Positions 46,904 through 54,807 of a stretch of 59,567 nucleotides of DNA are shown here, piece after piece; position 1 is the stretch's first letter; every line of letters begins with the position of its first letter. A program made the translations under genes and the position numbers. This stretch comes from an uncultured bacterium (GTDB lineage Bacteria > Verrucomicrobiota > Kiritimatiellia > RFP12 > UBA1067). The stretch covers positions 1 to 59,567 of the forward strand of contig CADCOC010000007.1 in NCBI GenBank assembly GCA_902802945.1, read 5' to 3'. The notes under the pieces are model-generated. The model ran no database searches. It was not told where the DNA came from and saw only the letters and a program-made list of their open reading frames with translations.

Positions 46904-47899
46904 ATGAAAACGCTTGGCCTATTGAGTTTATGTTTGTTTTGCGGACTGACGTGTCTTGCTCTAGGAGAATTCGGCGAATTCCAAGCGGCACGTCAATCGC
47001 ATCCAGAGTTCTTTAGGCCAGGCGTTGTGGAGGACGCACGTCTCGGCGATGAACCGTGGTATGTCTACTGCGGTGAAGCCGAGAAGTGTTTCAACGAGGA
47101 ACAAGATTCCGAGTTGTATGAGGAGGCAGAAGTTCAGGCCAAACAGAACTTCTACTCCTATTTTCAGAAGAAGGAGAACAATCCGGCCGTAAAGGTCGGT
47201 GTTGCCACGGCCCGTAAACTTTATCAGTTTACAGAGGGCAAGATGTACTATGTTATCTTGGGCGTGCCAAAGTCAGGAGTGTCCGTTTCAGTCCCTGTCG
47301 CCAAGCCCGTGTCGCCAGTCACTGTGCTGAACAAGCCGACTCCGCCACCCGCTCCCCCTTTTTACCCCGTCGCTGCTCCTCCTGCGAAGGAGACGATAAA
47401 ACCACAAAATCCTCATTCGACCATCCACGCAGTGGCTTCCCAACCGACGGTTACCCCCGTATCCCAGCCTGTTACATCGAGTGGCGTGCTTGCTGGCATT
47501 GTTCCTGCGGCCGGCCAGCCCGCTGTAGAAGCTCCTGCGGACAGGAAGCAGCCTGATGAAACTAGCGACGCAGAGAAATTGAAGATACTGCGTGCAAGGC
47601 TGGTGAAAAATCCTGGTGATTTCCACACGCGTATCCGCATGGCAAAGATTTTTGATTCGCAGGGAAACAAACGTCGTGCCTTGCGCAACTACTCGGACGC
47701 GGCGCGTCTGCTCGTTCAGGCAAAAGATGTCGCTGTCGGCGAGAAGGTTGACGTGTTAAGTGAAATTGCTTCCTACGAGGAAAACCATGGGGCAGGTGCT
47801 TTGGCGCTGAAGCATTATCGCGCGTTGCAGCGAATGGGAGGTAAGGGTGCGGCAATCGCAACCGGCCGAATCTCACGACTCCTCCTGCGCTTCAAGTAG
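46904..47899 (+). CDS. LPP20-like exported protein with Pro-rich linker and TPR-like tail (locus gene 8)
   Basis: The 331-residue protein has a signal peptide (MKTLGLLSLCLFCGLTCLALG). Residues about 45-130 resemble the LPP20-like domains of the neighbours in order of secondary structure: an Ala/Gln helix (YEEAEVQAKQNFYSYF) then strands (GKMYYVILGVPKSG). A long Pro/Val linker (about 135-220) separates it from a helical repeat region (about 225-331) with FDSQGNKRRALRNYSDAARL. Function unknown. Confidence 0.68.
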   Translation: MKTLGLLSLCLFCGLTCLALGEFGEFQAARQSHPEFFRPGVVEDARLGDEPWYVYCGEAEKCFNEEQDSELYEEAEVQAKQNFYSYFQKKENNPAVKVGVATARKLYQFTEGKMYYVILGVPKSGVSVSVPVAKPVSPVTVLNKPTPPPAPPFYPVAAPPAKETIKPQNPHSTIHAVASQPTVTPVSQPVTSSGVLAGIVPAAGQPAVEAPADRKQPDETSDAEKLKILRARLVKNPGDFHTRIRMAKIFDSQGNKRRALRNYSDAARLLVQAKDVAVGEKVDVLSEIASYEENHGAGALALKHYRALQRMGGKGAAIATGRISRLLLRFK

Positions 47900-47905
47900 C
47901 AGATT

Positions 47906-48090
47906 GGCGAGAGTGACAATTTCTTTGGAGCAGATTGGAGCGAAGGGCATAAATTGTATGAGACGTCTTGTTGCAGTGACAGGGGAAGAACAACAAACGT
48001 GCCACTGCGGAGAAACTGCTTTCGCTGAATGACGGGACGTGTGCCTATAGGATGCTTGTCCGCATACGCCCGGGAAAGAGCGGCAGGTAA
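47906..48090 (+). pseudogene. Likely frameshifted remnant of an LPP20-like paralog
   Basis: The 281-bp gap here has no intact ORF with a start and ribosome site. However one frame reads ARVTISLEQIGAKG... and, after a frame change near 47990, another reads ATAEKLLSLNDGTCAYRMLV then RIRPGKSGR and a stop at 48088-48090. The second part matches the end of the LPP20-like domains next door (ARKLY...GKMYYVILGVPKSG; SGVVVLKDEK...IRVTVGVS). It is best read as a decayed copy. Confidence 0.45.
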
Positions 48091-48180
48091 TTGCTCAGGA
48101 TGGAAGTGGGGTGTGCTAGATTGACCGTGCATGGTTTGCCTTTAGGCGCACGTTTTACCTCTAGGAAAGGAAGAAAAGAC

Positions 48181-48762
48181 ATGAAGAGAATAACTAAGTT
48201 GTTGATATTTTGCTTGGCGATGGCTTCAATGGCCGTACTGGCGGAACATACGGAGCAGGGAACGAACGCTCCTGACGGAATAGGGGCTAAGGCGGCTAAG
48301 CGATCTCATTCACGAGTGAAAAAGGAATTGCAGGATTGGGCGGCTAAACAAGATTGGTTTGCCCTTAGCGACACCGCTGAATTCGGCGATCCGAATAGGA
48401 AGATGAAGGTCGAAAAAGGCATGACATTTGGGTATTCGACCGAATTCGTTGACTCCAAAGGCAAGAAGCATATTCTTGGCGTGGGGCTTGCAAAGGATCC
48501 GGAGCAGGATGTAAAGAGGGAGATGAAGAAGAATATGGCAGAATTGTCTGCTACAAAGAATTTAATGATGCATGGTAAACCCGTTTCCACGAATGCTTCT
48601 GGAACGCAAAGCCGTTCTTTCAAAGGGACTGCTAATGCGGCGCAGGTACTTTCGACTACGATAGTGAGACCTGGAACGGAAGAGAAGTGGATACTTTGTG
48701 TTTGTGCAAAGATTCGTGGGGGAAAAAAGACTACGAGTGCACCCAAAAGGAAAGATCAGTAA
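48181..48762 (+). CDS. LPP20-like exported protein (locus gene 9)
   Basis: The 193-residue protein has a signal peptide (MKRITKLLIFCLAMASMAVLA). The mature part includes an LPP20-like order: ILGVGLAKDPEQDVKREMKK, a helix (NMAELSATKNLMM) and a C-terminal strand (EKWILCVCAKIRGG). The segment before it (VKKELQDWAAKQDWFALS) is helical and basic. The start at 48181 is supported by AGGAAAGGAAGAAAAGAC; the longer frame has no ribosome site. Function unknown. Confidence 0.65.
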   Translation: MKRITKLLIFCLAMASMAVLAEHTEQGTNAPDGIGAKAAKRSHSRVKKELQDWAAKQDWFALSDTAEFGDPNRKMKVEKGMTFGYSTEFVDSKGKKHILGVGLAKDPEQDVKREMKKNMAELSATKNLMMHGKPVSTNASGTQSRSFKGTANAAQVLSTTIVRPGTEEKWILCVCAKIRGGKKTTSAPKRKDQ

Positions 48763-48914
48763 GAATTACTGACCTATGACTGGTGCGACTGTGCGGTGCG
48801 TGATAGCCGCCCTTTATTTAGGGAAAGGGAGCAGTGGTACAAAGTCGGCTTTGGGACAGGAAACGAAAGAGAAGTGATCCGAGGTCGATTCGCAAGAAAT
48901 GAGATTTAGGGTTT

Positions 48915-49706
48915 ATGGCTAATTCTTTAATACAGAGTCTCAAGCTGTTGGCCTTCCTGCTGGGAGTGCCATTTGGCTTCGCGTTGCTGTTGCAGTGGAT
49001 CGGCGGCGGGATTAGGAAGTCTGGCGTGAGCCGTTTTGGCAATGCCTACTGGTATATCGTCTCGCCTGGGGTTGCATGCCATGAGACCGGACACGCCCTT
49101 GGTTGCCTTCTCACGTTCTGCCGCATCACAAAGTTCGTCCCGTTCAGTGTCAGCGAAGACGGCACGCTTGGGTATGTAATGCATGAGGCAAAGAGCGGAT
49201 GGAAAGGGGCGGTGTCGAACTTGGTGATCGCCACGGGGCCGATCTGGTTTGGGTGCATAGTGATTGTGGCCATCACAAAGCTTTGCGCGGGAACCGTTAT
49301 GGTGGCAAACTATGGCGACTACTTCTCTAATGGCGCATTGCCCGGATTGCTTGAATATGTTTGGGCCTGTCTAAAGTCCAGCAAGGACCTGCTGATAAAT
49401 TTGGGAGGTGACGTGTTTTCGTCTGGGTGGTTGGCGGCCCTCTGGTTCTATCTCGTTTTTTGCGTGGCGTCGGAAATCGGCCTTAGCAGCGTCGACATTG
49501 CGTCCATGTGGCAGGGATTGGTAGGCATCGTGGTGGTTGTCCTCTTGCTGGGAATGGTGCCTGTGGTGAGCAACTGGTATGCGGATGGAATCCGCTTGTT
49601 GCTGCCGATGTTGTTCCTCGTGCATTCAATGATGGCTTTGGCCGTGCTGGTTGACGGCGCGATTTGGCTGCTGATGAGGTTGATTGTGAGGCGCGGAAGG
49701 ACGTAG
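48915..49706 (+). CDS. M50-like intramembrane zinc metalloprotease (locus gene 10)
   Basis: The 263-residue protein has about six hydrophobic segments and the zinc motif HETGH at residue about 56 in the helix VACHETGHALGCLL. This is the pattern of site-2/M50-like or other membrane metalloproteases. The second acidic ligand usually found near an LDG motif is not evident, so activity is uncertain. Its position inside a lipoprotein locus suggests it may process or regulate those proteins, which is an inference. Confidence 0.68.
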   Translation: MANSLIQSLKLLAFLLGVPFGFALLLQWIGGGIRKSGVSRFGNAYWYIVSPGVACHETGHALGCLLTFCRITKFVPFSVSEDGTLGYVMHEAKSGWKGAVSNLVIATGPIWFGCIVIVAITKLCAGTVMVANYGDYFSNGALPGLLEYVWACLKSSKDLLINLGGDVFSSGWLAALWFYLVFCVASEIGLSSVDIASMWQGLVGIVVVVLLLGMVPVVSNWYADGIRLLLPMLFLVHSMMALAVLVDGAIWLLMRLIVRRGRT

Positions 49707-49748
49707 GTCCGCTGTTGATAAATATAGGAAAAAGGTTAAGGAGTTGAC

Positions 49749-50924
49749 ATGAAGCAATTGACAGTTATTCTCGTAACGGCGATTCTCGGAATCGGCATGA
49801 CTGGCTGTGTCGGCTTGCGCTACCCCGACTCCAATACGGGCGGTAAAGAGGATTTTGAGGCCTTCAGGGAGTTTTTGTCAGAAGCCCAGGCCGATTGGGA
49901 GTGCGAGAAATACGATGGCAAGGTGAGGATACGCGCCGGCAAAAACAAGGTCAAAAGCTTGAGGGGACCGCGCCCAAGGGATGTGGACAACGTGCCAATG
50001 GCGCTGGTAGACGGGAAAAAACGCGCGCAGGAGTTCTTGGATTACCTCAAAAAACGGCAGGACCAGCTCGGCCAAACGGAATACCCTCCTGAACTCGTCC
50101 ACGAAAGAGACGCGCTTCTGGCCCAAAGCCGCCCGTTCAGCGAGGCCCTGACAAGCTACATTAAACAGGACGTCCGGGCGGAGACCGACAAGGTCCTCAA
50201 TGACATCCGTAGCAATGCGGACGACCACATCGCCGATTCCAAGCGCATGTGGTCCCCCGTTGCGATTTCGCTTGCCCATTCTGCGCAATGGCCGAGGGCG
50301 GATGCAGACGTAACGTGTCTGTGCCTTAATGTTTTCAATGGAAAATACCGCAATGTCTACTGTATGGACATTGCAATCGGTAAAAACATCGTCTCCAGCT
50401 GCATGGCAGGCATCCAGCTTGCCGGCTTTGCCAACAGCTCAGATACGGTTTACGGACTTCAACTTGCGGCGTTCAACAACGATGCGCTTGAATTAGTTGG
50501 CGGCGCGCAGGTCTCCCTTGCAAATGTCAGCAGTTGCTATGGATCGTGGCTTCAGGTGGGTGGACTCTTTAACGATTCGGGCTTTTTCACGGGCGCGCAA
50601 ATAGCAGGTCTCAATAACACGGCCTATTCCTGCAAAGGACTCCAGATCGGCATTGATAACGACGCGCAGGAACTTTCTGGCGTTCAGATCGGCGTTTTCA
50701 ATGACGCGAACAAATTGTCTGGTGTCCAGATCGGCGTTTTCAATGACGCGCAGGAACTTTCCGGCATTCAGATCGGCGTTTTCAATGATGCACAGGAACT
50801 TTCCGGCGTTCAGATCGGCGCTTTTAACAACGCCGGCAAGGCGAAAGGTTTTGGATTGGGCGTGCTGAACAGGATCGGTGACGCGAATTGCTATTGCTTG
50901 CCCATCATCAACCTGAACTTTTAA
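49749..50924 (+). CDS. Lipoprotein with tandem 14-residue surface repeats (locus gene 11)
   Basis: The 391-residue lipoprotein (lipobox GMTGC at about residue 20) has a helical charged N-terminal half (about 25-180) and a C-terminal series of repeats G-(V/I)-Q-I-G-(V/A)-F-N-x-A typical of LA_2272-type surface proteins, as in the gene at 21017. Four central repeats are nearly identical in DNA (50646-50855, 42-bp period), for example QIGVFNDAQELSG. The repeats should form a beta-solenoid. The number of repeats could vary by recombination without frameshift. Confidence 0.75.
   Translation: MKQLTVILVTAILGIGMTGCVGLRYPDSNTGGKEDFEAFREFLSEAQADWECEKYDGKVRIRAGKNKVKSLRGPRPRDVDNVPMALVDGKKRAQEFLDYLKKRQDQLGQTEYPPELVHERDALLAQSRPFSEALTSYIKQDVRAETDKVLNDIRSNADDHIADSKRMWSPVAISLAHSAQWPRADADVTCLCLNVFNGKYRNVYCMDIAIGKNIVSSCMAGIQLAGFANSSDTVYGLQLAAFNNDALELVGGAQVSLANVSSCYGSWLQVGGLFNDSGFFTGAQIAGLNNTAYSCKGLQIGIDNDAQELSGVQIGVFNDANKLSGVQIGVFNDAQELSGIQIGVFNDAQELSGVQIGAFNNAGKAKGFGLGVLNRIGDANCYCLPIINLNF
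50646..50855 (+). repeat. Five 42-bp tandem repeats in the surface lipoprotein gene
   Basis: Units beginning ATCGGCGTTTTCAATGACGC repeat every 42 bp (14 codons); the middle three are nearly identical, the first and last are diverged. In frame throughout. Confidence 0.8.
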
Positions 50925-51008
50925 TAAGTTGGTAGATGATAGTTGGTAGTGAAACTTATCCTGATTTACATTCTCGCGAGAGCGCGGGTGATGAGAAAAG
51001 GAGTGAAA

Positions 51009-51692
51009 ATGAAGAAAATTAAATTGTGCGCATTGGTTGCGCTTTCTGCTGGAACTACGTTGTTGTCTGGCTGTTTCCATAACGGGGCAGTCTGCTTTGA
51101 TTCGAAGTGCAGCGCTTTTAGTGGTGCGTCCGTTTCTAAAAAATATTATATCAAGCAAATAGATGTTGATGACGGCGTCTCTTTTTGGGATAGACTGGTT
51201 CAGCCTAAAACGGAGAAAACTGTCGGTAAGAAGTTTGCAGGTAAGGGAAATGTGGAACGTGGACGGAAAGTGATGCGATGGCTCGATACCGACGGTCCCT
51301 TTAAAAACAAATTTGCCACAACTAGTGCAGAGGGTTATGAACCGATTTCGATTAAGGCTGTTATCTCAAAGACGAATGCCAATGGCGGCATTGCGCAATT
51401 CAACAATATCCTTGCATTCTTGACGCTTAACATCTGGCCGTGGTATCATTCGGCGGATGTTGATTATAGAATTCAGGTGAAAACATCAGCCGGAATTAAG
51501 AACGAGCAGTTTAGACTTCAGGAACGGTCTTTGACGTCTTGGCTTCCCCTTGCCTTGTGTCCCGTCCCCGCTTGGGCGGATTATCGGGACATGACGGCCT
51601 ATCCAGTGGAAGAAAGTTTGGAGGCTGAGCAAGTAGGAAGATGCATCATTTCCCTCCTCGCGGAGAAAGCTGATTCGTCGGGTGGCAAATAA
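51009..51692 (+). CDS. Lipoprotein of unknown function (locus gene 12)
   Basis: The 227-residue lipoprotein has lipobox LLSGC and a mature region of beta strands with several short loops (for example YYIKQIDVDDGVSFW). No motif is recognised. The ATG at 51009 follows AAAAGGAGTGAAA; the longer frame reaching 50943 has no ribosome site. It is A+T-rich like the rest of the locus and ends 162 bp before the next gene, which has its own promoter, so the accessory locus ends here. Confidence 0.65.
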   Translation: MKKIKLCALVALSAGTTLLSGCFHNGAVCFDSKCSAFSGASVSKKYYIKQIDVDDGVSFWDRLVQPKTEKTVGKKFAGKGNVERGRKVMRWLDTDGPFKNKFATTSAEGYEPISIKAVISKTNANGGIAQFNNILAFLTLNIWPWYHSADVDYRIQVKTSAGIKNEQFRLQERSLTSWLPLALCPVPAWADYRDMTAYPVEESLEAEQVGRCIISLLAEKADSSGGK

Positions 51693-51707
51693 ACCACCAT
51701 TTTCCCC

Positions 51708-51736
51708 TTGCGTTGGGTGCGCAGATTTGGCATACT
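51708..51736 (+). promoter_or_regulatory. Promoter of the VOC-dhaKL-aldolase unit
   Basis: TTGCGT (51708-51713), 17 bp, CATACT with a TGG extension (51731-51736), 118 bp before the ATG at 51855. Confidence 0.55.
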
Positions 51737-51854
51737 AAACGCGCTGGACCTTTCAGACGCGCAGGGTCGTTTCCGCGAGTTCCGCCAAGCCGTGTGACTT
51801 GCCTCGCGAATGGCGCATAAGGAAGGTTCCACAAGTGCCTCGAAGGAAGCAAAC

Positions 51855-52181
51855 ATGGAAAAGACGTACATGCACACCGGCATCCCGGTGGCCGAGAAGA
51901 TGGACGGTATGGCCTACATGGAAGGCCTGAAGGTCTGGATCTGCAACAACGAAGAGTACAAGATCGAGTACCTCTACTGGGAGAAGGATACGCCCTGCGC
52001 ATGGCGCATGGTGGCCGAGACGCACGTCGCCTACAAGGTGGCCGACGTCCAGGCAGCCGTGGATGAGGCCGTGGCCGCCGGCGCGGCCGTGCTGCTGCCG
52101 AAGTATTCGCTCGGCGGTACGTGCGCAATCGCCTACGTGGGCTACAAGAACGGCCCGCAGGTGGAGTTTTTCCAGGACTGA
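51855..52181 (+). CDS. Small VOC-superfamily-like protein
   Basis: The 108-residue protein has two beta-alpha-beta-beta-beta halves, as in glyoxalase/VOC proteins: YMHTGIPVAEKMDGMAYM and VAYKVADVQAAVDEAVAAG, ending QVEFFQD. Metal-binding residues are not clear. The usual reactions are glutathione-linked dehydration or methylglyoxal handling; its place before dhaK, which makes the methylglyoxal precursor DHAP, makes that plausible. Its stop codon lies within the conserved hairpin unit that precedes dhaK. Confidence 0.68.
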   Translation: MEKTYMHTGIPVAEKMDGMAYMEGLKVWICNNEEYKIEYLYWEKDTPCAWRMVAETHVAYKVADVQAAVDEAVAAGAAVLLPKYSLGGTCAIAYVGYKNGPQVEFFQD

Positions 52182-52224
52182 CAACTACCGGGGGAGTCCA
52201 GACTCCCCCGAACCCCTACAAAGA
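52179..52224 (+). repeat. 46-bp intercistronic hairpin unit, copy 1 (before dhaK)
   Basis: Starts at the TGA stop of the VOC gene; CGGGGGAGTC (52189-52198) pairs with GACTCCCCCG (52201-52210). A second copy at 53845-53890 matches 41 of 46 positions. Confidence 0.75.
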
Positions 52225-52234
52225 GGATTTTACC

Positions 52235-53236
52235 ATGCCGATGAAAAAGTTCATGAACGATCCCGCGAACCTCACCAAGGAGCTCCTTGAAGGCCTCGTG
52301 GGCTGCTATTCCGATACCCTCGCGCTTGTCAACGAGAAGATCGTGGTGCGCAAGACCCCCAAGAGCGCCGACAAGGTGGCGCTCGTCGCGTTCGGCGGCT
52401 CCGGGCACGAACCCGCGATGCACGGCTTCGTGGGCCTTGGCATGCTCGATGCGTGCGTGGCCGGCGACATCTTCGCCGCGCCTGGCGGCGAGAAGGTGTT
52501 CGAGGCGCTCGACTACGTGAAGCGCGACGCGGGCACGCTGCTCATCACCCTCAACCACAACGGCGACCGCATGAGCGGCTCGAAGGCCATGCGCAAGGCG
52601 CAGAAGGCCGGCCTCAAGGTGGTCGAGATCGTGATCCACGACGACATTGCCCAGGGCCCCGACACCCCGATCGAGGACAAGCGCGGCCTTGGCGGCGTGA
52701 TCCCGTTCATCAAGGTCGTCGGCGCGGCGGCCGAAGAGGGCAAGAGCCTCGAGGAGATCGTCGAACTCGCCAACAAGTTCAACGAAGGCATCGCCACGCT
52801 CTCCGTGGCGCTCAAGGTGGCCACCCACCCGCAGAATGGTGGCGAGATCGGCGCCCTCGCGGACGACGAGATGGAGATCGGCATGGGCCAGCACGGCGAA
52901 GGCGGCGGCGGCATCTCGAAGATGTGTACGGCCGACGAGACCGTGGAGAAGATGCTCCCCTCGCTCGTGAAGGCCACGAAGATCGCCTCCGGCGACAAGG
53001 CCCTCCTGCTCATCAACGGCTCCGGCTCCACCACCACGATGGAAATGCTCATCTGCTACCGCAAGGCGAAGTCCATGCTCGAGGCGATGGGCGTGACCGT
53101 GCTGCCCGGCAAGTGCGACGAGCTTCTCACCGTCCAGGAAATGGCCGGCTTCCAGATGATCCTCTGCAAGTGCTGCGATACGTGTGCGAAGTACCTGGCG
53201 GCTCCCGCCAACGCTCCGTACTGGACGACCCTCTGA
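52235..53236 (+). CDS. dhaK: Dihydroxyacetone kinase, DhaK subunit
   Basis: DhaK binds dihydroxyacetone covalently through a histidine and is phosphorylated with help of DhaL to give DHAP. The 333-residue protein has FGGSGHEPAMHGFVG near residue 55, DIFAAP, LNHNGDRMSG and the histidine region GMGQHGEGG with His at residue 220. The start at 52235 follows AAGAGG. dhaL follows 11 bp downstream. No DhaM phosphotransferase protein is near, so whether the pair uses PTS or ATP cannot be told. Confidence 0.92.
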   Translation: MPMKKFMNDPANLTKELLEGLVGCYSDTLALVNEKIVVRKTPKSADKVALVAFGGSGHEPAMHGFVGLGMLDACVAGDIFAAPGGEKVFEALDYVKRDAGTLLITLNHNGDRMSGSKAMRKAQKAGLKVVEIVIHDDIAQGPDTPIEDKRGLGGVIPFIKVVGAAAEEGKSLEEIVELANKFNEGIATLSVALKVATHPQNGGEIGALADDEMEIGMGQHGEGGGGISKMCTADETVEKMLPSLVKATKIASGDKALLLINGSGSTTTMEMLICYRKAKSMLEAMGVTVLPGKCDELLTVQEMAGFQMILCKCCDTCAKYLAAPANAPYWTTL

Positions 53237-53247
53237 ACGGAACGACC

Positions 53248-53847
53248 ATGACACTCGACCAGTTCAAGCAGGTCTGGGCGCGGGCGGCGGAGAAGATCGC
53301 CGCCCGCGAGAGGGACTATTCGGCGCTCGATGCCGCCGCTGGCGGCGACGGCGACCACGGCGAGGCGATCGTCGCGGCCACGCGCGCGCTCGCCGCCGCG
53401 CAGGGTGCGGATTTCAAGTCGCTGCTCACCGACATGGTGAACCACCTTGAATCCGACGTCTCCGGCTCCACGAGCTCGCTCTACGGCACGCTCTTCGAGG
53501 GCATGGCGGATGCGGTGGACGCCGGCGTGACGGAGCTGGACGCTCCCGGCATCGCGGATCTCTTCGCGGCCGGTCTTGAGGAACTCGGCTTCGCCACGAA
53601 GGCGAAGGTGGGCGACAAGACGTTCATGGACGCGCTCATCCCGGCGATCGAGGCCCTCAAGGCCCACGCCGCCGAAGGCGAGCAGGCCATGTTCGCCGCC
53701 GCCGCCGCCGCCGCGAAGGCCGGCAGCGAGGCGACCGCGCAGATGCAGGCGAAGTTCGGCCGCGCGAAGAACCTCGGCGAGCGCTCCATCGGCCCCATCG
53801 ACGCAGGCAGCGCGAGCAACGCCGACATTTGGAGTTGCTTCGTTTGA
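53248..53847 (+). CDS. dhaL: Dihydroxyacetone kinase, DhaL subunit
   Basis: DhaL carries the ADP or ATP cofactor for DhaK. The 199-residue all-helical protein has GDGDHGEAI near residue 33 (metal-binding Asp pair and His), VSGSTSSLYGTLF and GDKTFMDALIPAIEAL. The Ala-rich C-terminal half is usual for the family. The gene directly follows dhaK and shares the same downstream hairpin type; its TGA is part of the second 46-bp unit. Confidence 0.9.
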   Translation: MTLDQFKQVWARAAEKIAARERDYSALDAAAGGDGDHGEAIVAATRALAAAQGADFKSLLTDMVNHLESDVSGSTSSLYGTLFEGMADAVDAGVTELDAPGIADLFAAGLEELGFATKAKVGDKTFMDALIPAIEALKAHAAEGEQAMFAAAAAAAKAGSEATAQMQAKFGRAKNLGERSIGPIDAGSASNADIWSCFV

Positions 53848-53890
53848 CAACCAGCGGGGGAGGCCAGCCTCCCCCGAACCCCCACAAAGA
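53845..53890 (+). repeat. 46-bp intercistronic hairpin unit, copy 2 (before the aldolase gene)
   Basis: Starts at the dhaL TGA; CGGGGGAGGC (53855-53864) pairs with GCCTCCCCCG (53867-53876). Compared with copy 1, a T-A pair in the stem has become a G-C pair, a compensatory change that keeps the helix. Confidence 0.75.
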
Positions 53891-53908
53891 AGAAAGGTTA
53901 ATTTTATC

Positions 53909-54781
53909 ATGGCTGATATGGATGGTTTCAAGGAGGCCGCCGCGTACGGCCTTGACAAGCCCCAGAAGAGCGAGCAGTTCTTCCTCAAGGGCAACGAGAA
54001 CCAGGGTTGGGGCGTGAAGAACCGCCTCGCGCGCATTTTCAACCCGAAGACCGGGCACACCGTGATGCTCGCGTGCGACCACGGCTTCATCATGGGGCCG
54101 ACGAGCGGACTTGAGCGCGTGGACCTCACCATCAACCCGCTCATCGAGTACGCCGACTGCCTCATGTGTACGCGCGGCATCCTCCGCAGCGTGATCCCCC
54201 CGTCGATGTCCAAGCCCGTGTGCCTGCGCTCCGACGGTGGCACGACGATCCTCACCGACCTCAACCTCAACCGCGTGTACGACGTGGAGGACGTGATCCG
54301 CCTCAACGTGAGCGCGATGGCGGTGATGGTGGCGTGCGGCGACAAGGCGAGCGAGCAGATCACCACGCACAACCTCGTGCATACCGTCGATATGGGCGCG
54401 AAGTACGGCATTCCCGTGCTCGGCGTGACGGCCGTGGGCAAGGACATGGCGCGCGATGCGCGCTATTTCCGTCTCGCGACGCGCGTGTGCGCGGAGAACG
54501 GCGCCTCGTTCGTGAAGACCTACTACACGGAAGATGGCTTTGAGACCGTGGTGGCGCAGTGTCCGGTGCCGATCGTGATCGCGGGCGGCAAGAAGCTCCC
54601 CGAGGAGAAGGCCCTCGAACTCGCCTACCGGGCGATCCAGGCCGGCGCCGCCGGCGTCGACATGGGACGGAACGTGTTCCAGAGCGAGAAGCCCCTCGCG
54701 ATGATGAAGGCGATCTCCGCCGTCGTCCACCAGGGCCTCAACGCGAAGGACGCCTTCCAGCTCTACAACGACGAGAAGTAG
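53909..54781 (+). CDS. DhnA/LsrF-type class I aldolase
   Basis: The 290-residue protein matches the DhnA-type aldolase family, closest in pattern to LsrF (which cleaves 3-hydroxy-5-phosphonooxypentane-2,4-dione in the AI-2 pathway): GHTVMLACDHGFIMGP, YADCLMCTRGILRS, RSDGGTTILTDLN, FVKTYYTEDGFETVV (the Schiff-base lysine in VKTYY), PIVIAGGKKL and AGAAGVDMGRNVFQ. Length matches LsrF (about 291). The partners of the lsr system (LsrK, LsrR, LsrABCD) are absent, so its real substrate could instead be a phosphorylated sugar; DhaKL upstream and tpiA downstream suggest triose chemistry. Confidence 0.88.
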   Translation: MADMDGFKEAAAYGLDKPQKSEQFFLKGNENQGWGVKNRLARIFNPKTGHTVMLACDHGFIMGPTSGLERVDLTINPLIEYADCLMCTRGILRSVIPPSMSKPVCLRSDGGTTILTDLNLNRVYDVEDVIRLNVSAMAVMVACGDKASEQITTHNLVHTVDMGAKYGIPVLGVTAVGKDMARDARYFRLATRVCAENGASFVKTYYTEDGFETVVAQCPVPIVIAGGKKLPEEKALELAYRAIQAGAAGVDMGRNVFQSEKPLAMMKAISAVVHQGLNAKDAFQLYNDEK

Positions 54782-54807
54782 CCGTCCCGGCCTTGCGAGG
54801 GCCGTGC

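Noticed and set aside
50646..50855. CRISPR-like array suggested by regular 42-bp spacing
   Set aside because: The units are contiguous, in frame, encode G-x-Q-x-G-x-x-N protein repeats, and there are no unique spacers or cas genes.
53909..54781. Assigning the aldolase as lsrF and the region as an AI-2 operon
   Set aside because: Family match is good but no LsrK, LsrR or Lsr transporter is present; only the family name is supported.
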